DNA of 64,000 nucleotides from Streptomyces sp. ITFR-21 (GCF_031844685.1 NZ_CP134605.1:3896001-3960000), one strand, 5' to 3'; positions 45,463 to 57,736 are shown, counted from the stretch's first letter. The notes: generated by a model from the sequence alone, not told the origin. Program-made: numbers and translations.

Positions 45463-46623
45463 TCAGACGTACCGCTCCAGGATCGAGGACTCCGCCAGCC
45501 GGGACAGGCCCTCCCGCACCGAGCGGGCCCGCGCCTCGCCGACCCCGTCCACCGCCTGGAGATCGTCCACGCTCGCCGCGAGCAGTTTCTGCAGCCCGCC
45601 GAAGTGGTCGACCAGCCGCTCGATGACGGCGTTGGGCAGCCGCGGCACCTTCGCCAGCAGCCGGTAACCGCGCGGCGAGACCGCGGAGTCCAGCGACTCG
45701 GGGGACCCGGTGTACCCCAACGCCCGCGCCACCGTGGTGAGTTCGATCAGCTCACTCTGCGGCAGCGTGTCCAGCTCAGCCAGCGCCTCCGGCACCGTGC
45801 GGCTGCGCTTGGCGGTCGGCTCGGGCACGTAGTCCCTTGCCACCAGGTCCCGTTCGGGCTCCACGCCGGCGATCAGCTCATCCAGCTGGAGCGACAGCAG
45901 CCGGCCGTCGGTGCCCAACTCGATGACGTACTCGGCGATCTCGGTGGCGATCCGGCGGACCATCTCCAGCCGCTGGGCGACCGCGGTGACGTCCCGTACC
46001 GTCACCAGGTCCTCGATCTCCAGCGCGGACAGGGTGCCCGCCACCTCGTCGAGCCGCAGTTTGTACCGCTCCAGGGTGGCCAGCGCCTGGTTGGCCCGGG
46101 ACAGGATCGCCGCCGAGTCCTCCAGCACCCGGCGCTGCCCGTCCACGTAGAGCGCGATCAGCCGCATCGACTGACTGACCGAGACCACGGGGAAGTTGAC
46201 CTGCCGGCTGACCCGGTCCGCGGTGCGGTGCCGGGTGCCGGTCTCCTCGGTGGGGATCCTCGGATCGGGCACCAGCTGCACACCGGCCCGCAGGATCTTG
46301 GTGATGTCCTTGTCGATGATCAGCGCGCCGTCCAGCTTGCACAGCTCGCGCAGCCGGGTCGCGGTGAACTCCACGTCCAGCACGAAGCCGCCGGTGCACA
46401 GCGACTCGACCGTCTTGTCCATGCCCAGCACGATGAGGCCGCCCGTGTTGCCGCGGACGATCCGCTCCAGGCCGTCGCGCAGGGCGGTACCGGGCGCGAC
46501 CGCGCTGAGCGAGGCGCGCATCAGCCCGCCGTCGGCACCCGAAGTTCCACCGGACCTGCCGGCAGAGTCCCCCGCTGACTTACGGGCTGGGGCGGTGCCC
46601 CCTGCCCGGTCGTTGGCTGCCAC
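45463..46623 (-). CDS. disA: Diadenylate cyclase / DNA integrity scanning protein DisA
   Basis: A 386-aa enzyme that makes c-di-AMP and scans DNA for branched structures. The DAC domain (about 35-165) has LDGALIIDKDITKILRAGVQ (DGA motif) and GTRHRTADRVSRQ (RHR motif). The helical middle domain follows, and the C-terminal HhH DNA-binding domain (LQKLLAASVDDLQAVDGVGE-ARARSVREGLSRL). Start GTG 46623 with GGAGG upstream. The extra 35-residue polar N-terminus is common in actinomycetes. Downstream of radA on the same strand but 550 bp away, so probably a separate transcript. Confidence 0.96.
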   Translation of the reverse strand: MAANDRAGGTAPARKSAGDSAGRSGGTSGADGGLMRASLSAVAPGTALRDGLERIVRGNTGGLIVLGMDKTVESLCTGGFVLDVEFTATRLRELCKLDGALIIDKDITKILRAGVQLVPDPRIPTEETGTRHRTADRVSRQVNFPVVSVSQSMRLIALYVDGQRRVLEDSAAILSRANQALATLERYKLRLDEVAGTLSALEIEDLVTVRDVTAVAQRLEMVRRIATEIAEYVIELGTDGRLLSLQLDELIAGVEPERDLVARDYVPEPTAKRSRTVPEALAELDTLPQSELIELTTVARALGYTGSPESLDSAVSPRGYRLLAKVPRLPNAVIERLVDHFGGLQKLLAASVDDLQAVDGVGEARARSVREGLSRLAESSILERYV

Positions 46624-47107
46624 TCTGAGATCCTCCGGTAGCTACGGTGCCCGTCGCCGACGCGGCTAGAGGCGAGACCAGGGCAAAGTTTACGTCGTTC
46701 GTGCTGTGAGGCGCGGAGAAGAGGACTCCCGCCGGGGCGGCGGGGGTTGCCCGCGAGGCCGCCGGGACGCCCGGAACCGGCCGCTCGCGCGGCTGCCGCG
46801 CCGACGGTTCGGCCCGGCGGCGCGGTCGCGCGGACACCCGGAGCGGGCTGGTGACGAGCCCGGCACGACAGGACGCACGGACCCGCGCGGGTCATGCGCC
46901 CCGGGATCGAGGGTTTCGCTACCGTGTCACCGCCGACCGTACCCGAACGTTGTTTCGGCCCCGCTCCCCCCACGGGCGCGGCGCGGGGCGCTCCGCGCGG
47001 GCGGTCCCGGGTGCGGCGGGGTGCGGGTCGGCGGTCGGGCTCACGGGCGCGGCACGCCCGGACCCGCCGCGGTCGGCCAGTGGCCGCGGCCACTGGACGT
47101 AAGGGAT
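46624..47107. other. Intergenic region radA / disA
   Basis: About 480 bp, no supported gene. The disA promoter should lie near 46680-46720 (AAAGTTTACGTCGTTCGTGC, AT-richer). The rest is plain GC-rich sequence. Confidence 0.5.
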
Positions 47108-47168
47108 CGCGGGTCCGCGGCCCGCCGGCCCGACCGGGTTCGCGGCCCGCCGCGACCCGGGACCCGCG
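47108..47168 (-). terminator. radA terminator
   Basis: CGCGGGTCC (47108-47116) pairs with GGACCCGCG (47160-47168), with further GC pairing inside. It begins 3 bp after the radA stop codon (47172-47174). Confidence 0.6.
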
Positions 47169-47171
47169 GCG

Positions 47172-48557
47172 CTACGAGCGCGGCGCGCGGTTGGGGAGGG
47201 CCCGCAGCGCGTCGCCGATGTCCGCGACCTCGATCACCTTCATGCCCTGCGGGACCTTGCCCGGGTCCGGGGGGACGAGGGCGTGGGTGAAGCCGAGGCG
47301 GTGCGCCTCGGAGAGCCGGCGCTGCACCCCGGTGACCCGCCGCACCTCGCCGGCCAGTCCCACCTCGCCGACCGCGACCAGGTTCTTCGGCAGGGGCGTG
47401 TCGATCGCCGCGCTGGCCAGCGCCAGCGCCACCGCGAGGTCCGCGGCCGGCTCGGTGAGCTTCACCCCGCCCACCGTCGCCGTGTAGATGTCCTGCTTGC
47501 CGATCGACTTGATCCGCCCGCGCTGCTCCAGCACCGCGAGCATCATCGAGACCCGGGACGTCTCCAGGCCCGAGGTGGTGCGGCGCGGTGAGGGGATCTG
47601 GGTGTCCACGGTCAGCGCCTGCACCTCGGCGACCAGCGGGCGGCGGCCCTCCAAAGTGACGGTCAGACAGGTTCCGGGCACCGGCTCGTCGCGCCGGGTC
47701 AGGAACAGCCCCGAGGGGTCGGTCAGCCCGGTGATGCCCTCGTCGTGCAGTTCGAAGCAGCCCACCTCGTCGGTGGCCCCGTACCGGTTCTTCACCCCGC
47801 GGATCAGCCGCAGCCGGGCGTGCCGGTCGCCCTCGAAGCTCAGCACCACGTCCACCAGGTGCTCCAGCAGCCGCGGGCCCGCGATGGCGCCGTCCTTGGT
47901 GACGTGGCCCACCAGCAGTGTGGACATCCCGCGCTCCTTGGACGCCCGGATCAGCGCGCCCGCGACCTCCCGGATCTGCGCCATGCCGCCGGGGGCGCCC
48001 TCGATCTCCGGGGACGCCACGGTCTGCACCGAGTCCAGCACCAGCAGCGCCGGCTTCACGTCGTCCAGGTGGCCGAGGACCGCGGACAGGTCCGTCTCGG
48101 CGGCCAGATACAGGTGGTCGGCGAGCGCGCCGATCCGGTCGGCGCGCAGCCGCACCTGGGAGGCGGACTCCTCGGCGGTGACGTAGAGCGTCGGGAACCG
48201 CGCCGAGGACGCCTTCGCCGCGACGTCCAGCAGCAGCGTGGACTTGCCGACGCCCGGTTCGCCGGCCAGCAGGACGACGGCGCCGGGGACCAGCCCGCCG
48301 CCCAGCACCCGGTCCAGCTCCGGCACGCCGGTCGAACGCGCGGTGGCCTGCCGCCCGTCCACCTCGCTGATCCGCTGGGCGGCGGTGGTGACCCGGCCGG
48401 CCGCGGTGGTACGGACCGCGGGCGCACCGCCGTACGCCTCGATCGTGCCCCACGCCTGGCACTCGCCGCACCGGCCGAGCCACTTGACGGTGGTCCAGCC
48501 GCACTCGGTGCAGCGGTAGGCGGGGCGGTCCTTCGAAGCGGGCTTGCGGGTGGCCAT
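47172..48557 (-). CDS. radA: DNA repair protein RadA
   Basis: A 461-aa RecA-like helicase that promotes branch migration in recombination. N-terminal C4 zinc finger CTECGWTTVKWLGRCGEC (about 16-33); Walker A AGEPGVGKSTLLLDVA (about 97-112); KNRYG motif (RGVKNRYGATDEVG); C-terminal Lon-like P domain (TAAVGG...DLAVALALASAAIDTPLP). Start ATG 48557. Adjacent to disA, which RadA is known to regulate in Bacillus. Confidence 0.96.
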   Translation of the reverse strand: MATRKPASKDRPAYRCTECGWTTVKWLGRCGECQAWGTIEAYGGAPAVRTTAAGRVTTAAQRISEVDGRQATARSTGVPELDRVLGGGLVPGAVVLLAGEPGVGKSTLLLDVAAKASSARFPTLYVTAEESASQVRLRADRIGALADHLYLAAETDLSAVLGHLDDVKPALLVLDSVQTVASPEIEGAPGGMAQIREVAGALIRASKERGMSTLLVGHVTKDGAIAGPRLLEHLVDVVLSFEGDRHARLRLIRGVKNRYGATDEVGCFELHDEGITGLTDPSGLFLTRRDEPVPGTCLTVTLEGRRPLVAEVQALTVDTQIPSPRRTTSGLETSRVSMMLAVLEQRGRIKSIGKQDIYTATVGGVKLTEPAADLAVALALASAAIDTPLPKNLVAVGEVGLAGEVRRVTGVQRRLSEAHRLGFTHALVPPDPGKVPQGMKVIEVADIGDALRALPNRAPRS

Positions 48558-48997
48558 GCGGCTCACCGTAGCGGCCGGGTACGACACCGCGGGCCGTTCG
48601 GCGGGTCCGTACCGGATCGTTCGGCGGGTCCGTACCGGGCGGGGGGCGGCCCGCCGCCGCTCCGGCCGTGATCCGCCGAGCCGCACACCGTGCTGCCGCC
48701 GAGCCGCACCGGGTGCTGCCCGCCGAGCGTCGTCCCCCGAGCCGGGCGCTGAGCCGGGTGCGGAGCCGTCCGGTGACGGTCCCGCCGAGCCGTTCGTCGG
48801 CGGTCCGGCGGGCGGTCCGGCGGGCGGTCCGGCGGGGGGCGGGACGGGACGCGCTGCGGGACGAATCGCCAGCCTGCTCGCGTATTCAGCCGTGCGGGTG
48901 GACGTACTGTCCCCTTATGGGGCAGATCACTACCCATAAGGATTAATGTCAGCCCGGAACGTCGAGCCGGAGGCTGCCGCGGGCCTACCGTCACCCG
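48558..48997. other. Repeat-rich intergenic region
   Basis: About 440 bp between divergent genes. Short tandem repeats fill it: a 21-bp unit (CGTTCGGCGGGTCCGTACCGG type, about 48595-48640), a 22-bp unit (CCGAGCCGCAC type, 48676-48720) and 12-bp GCGGTCCGGCGG units (about 48800-48838). 48885-48945 is AT-richer and likely holds the promoter of the following gene. Confidence 0.6.
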
Positions 48998-49000
48998 GTG

Positions 49001-50854
49001 ATGAGCAGGCAGGAGAGCCCCACGCAGAGTACTGGCGCCCACCGCAGGCACCGGGCGCCCGGCGGGCGGGAACGCGGCGCCCGCGAGGGCGGGCGCGACG
49101 CGGCCCGCGAACCCGCCGGCGGCACCGCGGGCCGCGGCGGGAGCGAGCCGGTGGACGGGGCCGGGGGCGACGCCGCGGCCGGCACCGACGCCGTTTCCGC
49201 GGCCGGGACCGGGACCGGGACCGGAAGTGCGGCGAGCCGCGGCGGTGGGCCCGACAAGGAGCGCGGCGCCCACGGCCGGGGGCGGCGGCCCCGGGGCCCG
49301 CTGCCCATGCAGCCGCCCGCGCACTACGAGCCGTATCTCGACGGCCTGTTCACGTACTGCCTGTCCCTCCTGTGCGAGCACACCGCCGCCACCGCGGCCG
49401 TCGGCGAGGTGCTGGCGCTCGCCGAACGCCAGCGGACCAGGCTGCGCGAGCCCTCCCTGCGGCGCCCCTGGCTCTACGCGCTCGCCCGCTGGGCCTGCCT
49501 GCGGCGGCTCGCCGCGGTCCCCGGCGCCGTGCCGCTCGGCGCCGACCCCGAGGCCGAGCGCCGCCGCGCCCAACTGGCCGCGCTGGCCTGGCCCGAGGCG
49601 GCCGGCACCACCCCCGAGCAGCGCGAGGCCCTCGAACTGGCGGTACGGCACCAGCTGTCCCCCCGCGAGGTCGCCCACGTCCTCGGCCTCGACACCGAGA
49701 CGGCCCGCGCCCTGCTGGCCCGAGCCGCCTGCGCGGTGGAGCGCACCCGTACCGCGCTCGCGGTGGTGGACACCGGCTGCTGCCCGGCGGTCGCCCGACG
49801 CGCCGCGGACGCCGGGGCGTCGCTCGGTACGGTGCTGCGCGGTGAGCTGGTGCGGCACGTGGACGACTGCGCGGTGTGCCGCCGCACGGCGGAACGGGTG
49901 GTGGCGGCGGGGCCCTGGCCGGGCGCGCCGGGGGCGGCCGGCTTCCCGGAGCCCGCCGGGTCGACGGGGGTGCTGGTCCTGATCGAGCTGTCCCGCCCGG
50001 CGGCGTACGCGGCGCTGCTGCGGGCCATGGACGCGGGCCTGGGCCGGTCCCGGGACGCCACTCCGCGCTTCGACCGGCGCGGCTTCCCGCTCGACCTCCA
50101 GGACCGCGCGGCCCGGCGGACGCAGCTGCGGCACCGGGCGGTGACGAGCACCGTGGTCGCGGCGGTGGTCGCCGCGCCGGTGCTCGCGCTATGGGCCGCC
50201 TACCAGGCGGCGCCGCTGGGGGAGGGGCACGGCACGGACCGCGCGGCGAGCGAGCGGGACGGTCTCGACGGCGTCCCCTACGAGAAGGCGGGCAGCTCCC
50301 GCCCGGCCGCCGGCTCCGCCTCCTCGGGCGCCTCCGCGGCCGCCGGCACCCCCGCGGTCGCGGTCTCCTCGCCGTCCGCGGCGCCCCCCGCCGACGGCTC
50401 CGGCTACCTCACGGTCACCGCCCACGCGGGCCACCGGCACACCCTGGTCACCCTCACGGCGAGCGGCGGCACCCCGGTCCGGTGGGGGGCGGTCACCGCC
50501 GCGTACTGGCTGCGGCTCTCCGACCGCGGCGGCACCCTGCGCCCCGGCGAGTCGGTCACCGTCGCGATCGGGATCGACCGCTCGCTCGAACCGTCCGGCC
50601 CCTGGACCGCGCGGATCTCCTTCACCCCCGGCCGGGCCGGCGTCGTCCTGCGCGGCTCCGCCGCCCGTCCCGTCCCGCCCCCCGGCTCCACCGCCCCGAC
50701 CCCGCCCGAGAGCGGCCCCGCCGCGTCCCCGGCCGCGCCGCCGCCGACACCGCCCGCCGCGACCCCGCCCCCGGACAGCCCTTCCCCCGCCGCGCCCGCC
50801 TCACCGCCGCCGACCCCGGCCCCTTCGGCCACCCCGGCTCCGACGGCCTCCTGA
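49001..50854 (+). CDS. Sigma-factor-like, membrane-anchored protein with C-terminal BACON/Ig domain
   Basis: A 617-aa protein. Disordered Gly/Arg-rich N-terminus (about 1-100); sigma-70-like helical region (about 108-250: EPYLDGLFTYCLSLLCEHTA for region 2, LELAVRHQLSPREVAHVLGL-DTETARALLARAACAVER for region 4); zinc-type anti-sigma motif HVDDCAVC (about 287-294); a single membrane helix (about 380-400: STVVAAVVAAPVLALWAAYQ); then an extracellular Ig/BACON-like domain (about 465-550: GYLTVTAHAGHRHTLVTLTA) and a long Pro-rich tail. It looks like a fused sigma/anti-sigma module tied to the membrane. Start ATG 49001; GTG 48998 adds one residue. Function unknown. Confidence 0.75.
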   Translation: MSRQESPTQSTGAHRRHRAPGGRERGAREGGRDAAREPAGGTAGRGGSEPVDGAGGDAAAGTDAVSAAGTGTGTGSAASRGGGPDKERGAHGRGRRPRGPLPMQPPAHYEPYLDGLFTYCLSLLCEHTAATAAVGEVLALAERQRTRLREPSLRRPWLYALARWACLRRLAAVPGAVPLGADPEAERRRAQLAALAWPEAAGTTPEQREALELAVRHQLSPREVAHVLGLDTETARALLARAACAVERTRTALAVVDTGCCPAVARRAADAGASLGTVLRGELVRHVDDCAVCRRTAERVVAAGPWPGAPGAAGFPEPAGSTGVLVLIELSRPAAYAALLRAMDAGLGRSRDATPRFDRRGFPLDLQDRAARRTQLRHRAVTSTVVAAVVAAPVLALWAAYQAAPLGEGHGTDRAASERDGLDGVPYEKAGSSRPAAGSASSGASAAAGTPAVAVSSPSAAPPADGSGYLTVTAHAGHRHTLVTLTASGGTPVRWGAVTAAYWLRLSDRGGTLRPGESVTVAIGIDRSLEPSGPWTARISFTPGRAGVVLRGSAARPVPPPGSTAPTPPESGPAASPAAPPPTPPAATPPPDSPSPAAPASPPPTPAPSATPAPTAS

Positions 50855-51047
50855 CGGCGGCGGAAAGGCGCGCGCGATCGGCCGGTGGCGGCGCGGTCGG
50901 GCCGGTGGCGCGCGGAACCCCCGCCGGGAGCGGGACGGCGGGCGCGGGCCGCCGGGAGGACGTGCGGCGCGGCCCGCGCGGTCCCGCTTCCGGGGGACGC
51001 TGCGGCCGTTCCGCTCCGGGAGGGCGCTGCGGCCGGTCCCGACGGGC

Positions 51048-51863
51048 TCAGCCGCGGGCCGGGTCCGCCGGGTGGGGGGCCACCAGGGGCAGGCCCGGCG
51101 CGGCGGCCACGCGGGCGTCGCAGAAGGCGACGAGCTCCGCGTAGGCGGCCGAGCCCATCAGCTCGGTCAGCTCCGGCCGGTAGGTCACGTACACCGGTTC
51201 CCCGGCGCCGTGCGCCGAGGCGGCGGAGGTGCACCACCAGTGCAGGTCGTGGCCGCCGGGGCCCCACCCGCGGCGGTCGTACTCGCTGATCGACACGACC
51301 AGGACGCGGCTCTCGTCCGGCCGGTCCACCCAGTCGAAGGTGCGCCGGATCGGCAGCTGCCAGCACACGTCCGGCTTGGTCTCCAGCGGCTCGCGGCCCT
51401 CCCGCAGCGCCAGCGCGTGCAGCGCGCAGCCCTGGCCGCCGGCGAAGCCGGCCCGGTTGGCGAAGACGCAGGCGCCGTCCACGACCCGGGTCTGCCGCTC
51501 GCCGTCCTCGTTCTCCTCCGCCCAGAAGCCGCCGCGGCCGGACCCGAGGGCGTGGAACTGCCAGGTCTCCGGCGTGAGTCGGGTCACATGCGAGGCGACC
51601 CGCTTCTCGTCGTCGTCATCGGCGAAGTGCGCGCCGAGTGAACAGCACCCGTTGTCGCCCTGGCCGGCCACGATCCCCTGGCAGCCGTTGCCGAAGACGC
51701 ACCCCCAGCGCGAGGTCAGCCAGGTGAGGTCGCACCGGAAGACCTGCTCCGCGTCCGCGGGGTCGACGAACTCCACCCACGCCCGCGGGAAGTCCAGCTC
51801 CGCCTCGTCGCGCTGCTTGCCACTGCCGTCACTGCCACCCTTGCGGGCCTTCGCCTTCGCCAC
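51048..51863 (-). CDS. Conserved hypothetical protein with cysteine clusters, 271 aa
   Basis: A soluble protein with many cysteines that could bind metal: [48 protein letters not shown] and HWWC. The spacing recalls the Fe-S/zinc YkgJ/DUF3109 group (CC...C). No signal peptide; a short Lys/Arg/Gly N-terminus. Start GTG 51863. A common Streptomyces protein of unknown function, convergent with the BACON-domain gene. Confidence 0.75.
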   Translation of the reverse strand: MAKAKARKGGSDGSGKQRDEAELDFPRAWVEFVDPADAEQVFRCDLTWLTSRWGCVFGNGCQGIVAGQGDNGCCSLGAHFADDDDEKRVASHVTRLTPETWQFHALGSGRGGFWAEENEDGERQTRVVDGACVFANRAGFAGGQGCALHALALREGREPLETKPDVCWQLPIRRTFDWVDRPDESRVLVVSISEYDRRGWGPGGHDLHWWCTSAASAHGAGEPVYVTYRPELTELMGSAAYAELVAFCDARVAAAPGLPLVAPHPADPARG

Positions 51864-52193
51864 GGGCCAAGCGTATGCCGTACGACCGGAATGCGCCGAA
51901 TGCCGCAACCCGGCGTGTATCCGTGGCCGTCGGCCACCCTGCCGGCCACCTGACCGGCCACCTGACCGGCCACCTGACCGGTCGCCTTCCCGCCCGCCCC
52001 CGCCGCCCGCTCCCTCAACCGCGCCCCACCGCCCTTCGCCGCCCGCTGCCGGACAGCCGCCCCCACCGCCGCCCCCCCCGATCACCCCCGCCGCCCCCCG
52101 ATCACCCCCTTCACCCCCTCCGGACGGCCGCCGCCGGCCCCCGCTCGCCCATCCGCCCGGCAGGCGCCGCCCCGGTCGCGCTAGCGTCAGCTC
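51864..52193. other. Divergent region with 12-bp tandem repeats before ppx
   Basis: 330 bp. Three exact 12-bp units CCGGCCACCTGA lie at 51942-51977. Pyrimidine-rich CCGCC runs follow. No gene. The promoter of the Cys-rich gene is probably near 51875-51900, that of ppx near 52150. Confidence 0.6.
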
Positions 52194-53336
<1,143 letters not shown>

Positions 53337-53406
53337 GGCCGCCGGGGCCGCCGGGCCCGGTGCCAGCCGGGACGCTTACGGCGGGCGCGGCCGTACGCTG
53401 TCTTTC

Positions 53407-54267
53407 GTGGAGGAACGACGGACCCCCCAGCGCAAGGGCGGACCGGACGCCGGGCGTCCGCTCCGGGTACCGGACGCCAAGGTCGCACTGTCCACCGCGT
53501 CGGTGTATCCGGAGTCCACCGCGACCGCCTTCGAGATCGCCGCCCGGCTCGGCTACGACGGAGTCGAGGTGATGGTGTGGACCGACCCGGTGAGCCAGGA
53601 CGTGGACGCCCTGCGCCGCCTCTCGGACTACCACGGCATCCCGGTCCTCGCCGTCCACGCCCCCTGTCTGCTGATCACCCAGCGGGTGTGGTCCACCGAC
53701 CCCTGGGTCAAGCTCCAGCGGGCCGAGCGGGCCGCGCACCGGCTCGGCGCGTCCACGGTCGTCGTCCACCCGCCGTTCCGCTGGCAGCGCGGCTACGCCC
53801 GTGACTTCGTGACCGGTATCTGGCGGATGGCCGAGGAGACCGACGTGCGGTTCGCGGTCGAGAACATGTACCCCTGGCGGTACCGGGACCGCGAGATGCT
53901 CGCCTACGCCCCCGACTGGGACGTCTCCAACGACGACTACCGCCACTTCACGGTGGACCTGTCGCACACCGCGACCTCCCGCGTCGGCGCGCTGGCCATG
54001 GTGCAGCGGATGGGCGACCGCCTCGCGCACGTGCACCTCGCTGACGGAGGCGGCTCGGCGAAGGACGAGCACCTGGTGCCGGGGCGCGGCAACCAGCCCT
54101 GTGCGGAGCTGCTGGAGTCGCTGGCCGGATCCGGTTTCGACGGCCACATCGTGGTCGAGGTCAACACCCGGCGGGCGATGTCCGCGGCCGAGCGGGAGAC
54201 CGACCTGGCGGAGGCGCTGGCCTTCACCCGGCTGCATCTGGCCGCGGCCGCGGGAGTGGGCCGGTGA
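53407..54267 (+). CDS. Sugar phosphate isomerase/epimerase (AP endonuclease 2 TIM-barrel family)
   Basis: A 286-aa TIM barrel of the xylose-isomerase-like AP2EC family. Features: [110 protein letters not shown], giving the usual Glu/Asp/His metal ligands. The substrate is unknown. GTG start with GGAGG-like context; stop overlaps the TetR start as GTGA, so the two genes are translationally coupled. Confidence 0.88.
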   Translation: MEERRTPQRKGGPDAGRPLRVPDAKVALSTASVYPESTATAFEIAARLGYDGVEVMVWTDPVSQDVDALRRLSDYHGIPVLAVHAPCLLITQRVWSTDPWVKLQRAERAAHRLGASTVVVHPPFRWQRGYARDFVTGIWRMAEETDVRFAVENMYPWRYRDREMLAYAPDWDVSNDDYRHFTVDLSHTATSRVGALAMVQRMGDRLAHVHLADGGGSAKDEHLVPGRGNQPCAELLESLAGSGFDGHIVVEVNTRRAMSAAERETDLAEALAFTRLHLAAAAGVGR

Positions 54268-55043
54268 CGCCCGGCAGACCGGGCCCGCCGGGCCCGCCCG
54301 GCACCTCCGGCACACCGCCCGGCCCACCCTCCGCTCCAGCCGCGGGCGCGCCCTCCGCCGCATCCGCCGCCCCGGCCGTGGGCGCGGCCCGCCGCCGGGG
54401 CCGGCCGGCCGGGCCGCCGAGCGGCGCCACCAAGGACCGTATCCTCGCCGCCGCCCGCGAGGAGTTCTCCGCCCACGGCTACGACCGGACCTCGGTCCGT
54501 TCCATCGGCCGGGCCGCGGGTGTGGACTCCGCCCTGGTCCACCACTACTTCGGCAGCAAGGAGCAGATCTTCGCCGCCGCCGTCGAGGTCGCCTTCGCCC
54601 CCGCCCTCGACTGCCCCGAGGCGGTGACCGCCGTCCCCGGCGGCGCGCCCGGGGCGGTCGGGGGGAACGGGCTTCCCGGCGGCACGGACGGTGTGGGGGA
54701 GCGGGTCGCCCGCTTCATGCTGCGCAGCTGGGAGAACCCGGCGACCCGCGAGCCGCTGCTGGCGATCGTCCGCTCCGCGGTGACCAACGAGGCGGCGGCG
54801 ACCGTCTTACGCGGCCTGGTCAGCCGTACGGTGCTGGCGCGCGTGGCCGGCGAGCTGACCGTCCCGGACCCGGAGTTCCGCGTCCAGCTCGCGGCGACCC
54901 AGCTGATCGGCATGGTCACCCTGCGGTACGTGATCAAACTGGAACCGCTGGCCTCGGCCGACCCCGAGCAGCTGGTCCACCTGATGTCCCCGCCCCTGCA
55001 CCACTACCTGACGGCCCCCGGGATCACGCCCCACCTGCCGTAG
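54264..55043 (+). CDS. TetR-family regulator coupled to the isomerase
   Basis: A 259-aa regulator. A Pro/Gly/Ala-rich tail (1-48) precedes the DNA-binding region (about 52-100: [40 protein letters not shown]). The C-terminal domain is of the TetR_C type with [23 protein letters not shown] 54264 overlaps the preceding stop by four bases. A Gly-rich insert (about 125-150) extends the first part of the ligand domain. Ligand and target are unknown. Confidence 0.88.
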   Translation: MTPGRPGPPGPPGTSGTPPGPPSAPAAGAPSAASAAPAVGAARRRGRPAGPPSGATKDRILAAAREEFSAHGYDRTSVRSIGRAAGVDSALVHHYFGSKEQIFAAAVEVAFAPALDCPEAVTAVPGGAPGAVGGNGLPGGTDGVGERVARFMLRSWENPATREPLLAIVRSAVTNEAAATVLRGLVSRTVLARVAGELTVPDPEFRVQLAATQLIGMVTLRYVIKLEPLASADPEQLVHLMSPPLHHYLTAPGITPHLP

Positions 55044-55415
<372 letters not shown>

Positions 55416-57269
55416 GTGCCCGAGCTGAGGTCACGTACCGTCACCCACGGCCGCAACATGGCGGGCGCCCGCGCGCTGATGCGCGCCTCCGGCGTCGCCA
55501 ACTCCGACATCGGCAAGCCGATCGTCGCGGTCGCCAACAGCTTCACCGAGTTCGTACCCGGCCACACCCACCTCCAGCCGGTCGGCCGGATCGTCTCCGA
55601 GGCGATCCACGCCGCGGGCGCAATCGCGCGCGAGTTCAACACGATCGCGGTCGACGACGGCATCGCCATGGGCCACGGCGGCATGCTCTACTCGCTGCCC
55701 TCCCGGGACCTGATCGCGGACTCGGTGGAGTACATGGTCGAGGCGCACTGCGCCGACGCCCTGATCTGCATCTCCAACTGCGACAAGATCACCCCGGGCA
55801 TGCTGATGGCCGCGCTGCGGCTGAACATCCCGACGGTCTTCGTCTCCGGCGGCCCGATGGAGGCCGGCCGGGCCACGCTGGTCGACGGCACCGTCCGCAA
55901 GCTCGACCTGATCAACGCGATCTCCGACGCGGTCGACGAGTCGGTCTCCGACGCGGACATCCTCCGGATCGAGGAGAACGCCTGCCCGACCTGCGGCTCG
56001 TGTTCCGGCATGTTCACCGCCAACTCGATGAACTGCCTCACCGAGGCGATCGGCCTGGCCCTGCCCGGCAACGGCTCGGTGCTCGCCACCCACACCGCCC
56101 GCAAGGCCCTGTACGAGCGGGCCGGCGCCACCGTCGTGGACCTCGCCAAGCGGTACTACGAGCAGGACGACGCGTCGGTGCTGCCCCGGTCCATCGCCAC
56201 CCACGCGGCCTTCGAGAACGCCATGGCGCTGGACATCTCCATGGGCGGGTCCACCAACACGATCCTGCACCTGCTGGCGGCCGCGCAGGAGGCCGAGGTG
56301 CCCTACGGCCTGACCGAGATGGACAAGGTGTCCCGCCGGGTGCCGTGCCTGGCCAAGGTGGCGCCCAACGTCGCGCCCGGCGGCACGTACTACATGGAGG
56401 ACGTGCACCGGGCGGGCGGCATCCCGGCGATCCTCGGCGAGCTCTACCGCGGCGGCCTGCTCAACGAGGACGTGCACACCGTCCACTCGCCGTCCGTCAA
56501 GCAGTGGCTCGACACCTGGGACGTGCGTGGCGGCTCCGCCTCCGCCGAGGCGCTGGAGCTCTTCCACGCCGCTCCCGGCTGTGTCCGCTCCGCCGAGGCG
56601 TTCTCCCAGTCCGAGCGGTGGCAGTCGCTGGACACCGACGCGGCCGGCGGCTGCATCCGGGACATCGACCACGCCTACTCCAAGGACGGCGGCCTCGCCG
56701 TCCTGCGCGGCAACCTCGCCGTCGACGGCGCGGTGGTCAAGACCGCGGGCGTCGACGAGTCCATCTGGACCTTCGAGGGCCCGGCGGTCGTCTGCGAGTC
56801 CCAGGAGGAGGCCGTCGACAAGATCCTCCGCAAGGAGATCACCGCGGGCGACGTCGTCGTCATCCGCTACGAGGGCCCGCGCGGCGGCCCCGGTATGCAG
56901 GAGATGCTCTACCCCACGTCGTTCCTCAAGGGCCGCGGCCTCGGCAAGGTCTGCGCCCTGGTCACCGACGGCCGCTTCTCCGGCGGCACCTCGGGCCTGT
57001 CCATCGGCCACGCCTCCCCGGAGGCGGCCTCCGGCGGCACCATCGCGCTGGTCGAGGACGGCGACCGGATCCGGATCGACATCCCCAACCGCTCGATGGA
57101 GCTTCTGGTCCCCGACGCCGAACTCGACGCCCGCCGCACGGCCCTGAACGGCGTCTACGCCCCCAAGCCCCGCGACCGCAAGGTCTCCGCGGCCCTGCGC
57201 GCCTACGCCGCCATGGCCACCAGCGCCGACAAGGGCGCCGTCCGCGACGTCAGCAAACTCGAACGCTGA
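55416..57269 (+). CDS. ilvD: Dihydroxy-acid dehydratase
   Basis: A 617-aa Fe-S enzyme of isoleucine, valine and pantoate-precursor synthesis (it forms 2-ketoisovalerate). Motifs: [20 protein letters not shown], cluster cysteines in [13 protein letters not shown] and [20 protein letters not shown], and [20 protein letters not shown] near the C-terminus. Full length. Start GTG 55416 with AAGGGAG upstream. Its product pathway feeds ketopantoate, linking it to panC elsewhere in the window. Confidence 0.96.
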   Translation: MPELRSRTVTHGRNMAGARALMRASGVANSDIGKPIVAVANSFTEFVPGHTHLQPVGRIVSEAIHAAGAIAREFNTIAVDDGIAMGHGGMLYSLPSRDLIADSVEYMVEAHCADALICISNCDKITPGMLMAALRLNIPTVFVSGGPMEAGRATLVDGTVRKLDLINAISDAVDESVSDADILRIEENACPTCGSCSGMFTANSMNCLTEAIGLALPGNGSVLATHTARKALYERAGATVVDLAKRYYEQDDASVLPRSIATHAAFENAMALDISMGGSTNTILHLLAAAQEAEVPYGLTEMDKVSRRVPCLAKVAPNVAPGGTYYMEDVHRAGGIPAILGELYRGGLLNEDVHTVHSPSVKQWLDTWDVRGGSASAEALELFHAAPGCVRSAEAFSQSERWQSLDTDAAGGCIRDIDHAYSKDGGLAVLRGNLAVDGAVVKTAGVDESIWTFEGPAVVCESQEEAVDKILRKEITAGDVVVIRYEGPRGGPGMQEMLYPTSFLKGRGLGKVCALVTDGRFSGGTSGLSIGHASPEAASGGTIALVEDGDRIRIDIPNRSMELLVPDAELDARRTALNGVYAPKPRDRKVSAALRAYAAMATSADKGAVRDVSKLER

Positions 57270-57736
57270 CCCCTCCGCTCCGCCCGCCCCCGCTCCGGCC
57301 ACCCGCCGGGCGGGGGCGTCCGCGTGCCGCTCCCCGGCTCGGAGGCGGTCGATCTGCGGCAGATCCACCACGACCGGGTACGGGACCTTGGGCTGGAGCT
57401 GGTCCCGGTGGATCCCGGTGGATCCCGGTGGATCCCGGTCACCGCGGACACCACGGACGCCGGGTCCAACCGGGACTCCGGTGCCGCTGCCCGGTGCGGC
57501 CTCGGCGGTCATGTCGCCCCCTGGGCGGAATTGTGGCGGTTCCCGTCACCTTACCCACGGCGTATCCCGGCACCTCCACCCTTTCGGCTGATCCCGGTGC
57601 GGCGGGCGGTGACCGCGGGGACCGTCGTCCCGTGCTGGCGGGGGCCGTTCGGCCGCCGGGGCGGGACCTTGGGCCCCTGCTGGCGGGGTGGGTCGGGGGC
57701 GGAGGCTGAGGGCAGGACGAAAAGGAGGTCCACGTC
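57270..57736. other. Gap after ilvD with 10-bp tandem repeat
   Basis: 467 bp. 57411-57440 is three 10-bp units of GATCCCGGTG. Next to it (57346-57375) is an inverted pair, GGTCGATCTGC and GCAGATCCACC. The 57510-57590 stretch is AT-richer and likely promotes the stress-protein gene. On the minus strand a frame reads QLQPKVPYPVVVDLPQIDRL, which looks protein-like but has no proper ends; it may be a remnant. Confidence 0.45.

Noticed and set aside
51942..51977. 12-bp CCGGCCACCTGA array as an origin iteron set
   Set aside because: Only three units, GC-rich, no DnaA boxes or replication genes nearby.
55431..57512. Open frame of 693 codons antisense to ilvD
   Set aside because: Mirror of ilvD codons; only the first part (57270-57512), outside ilvD, looks slightly protein-like and is reported separately.
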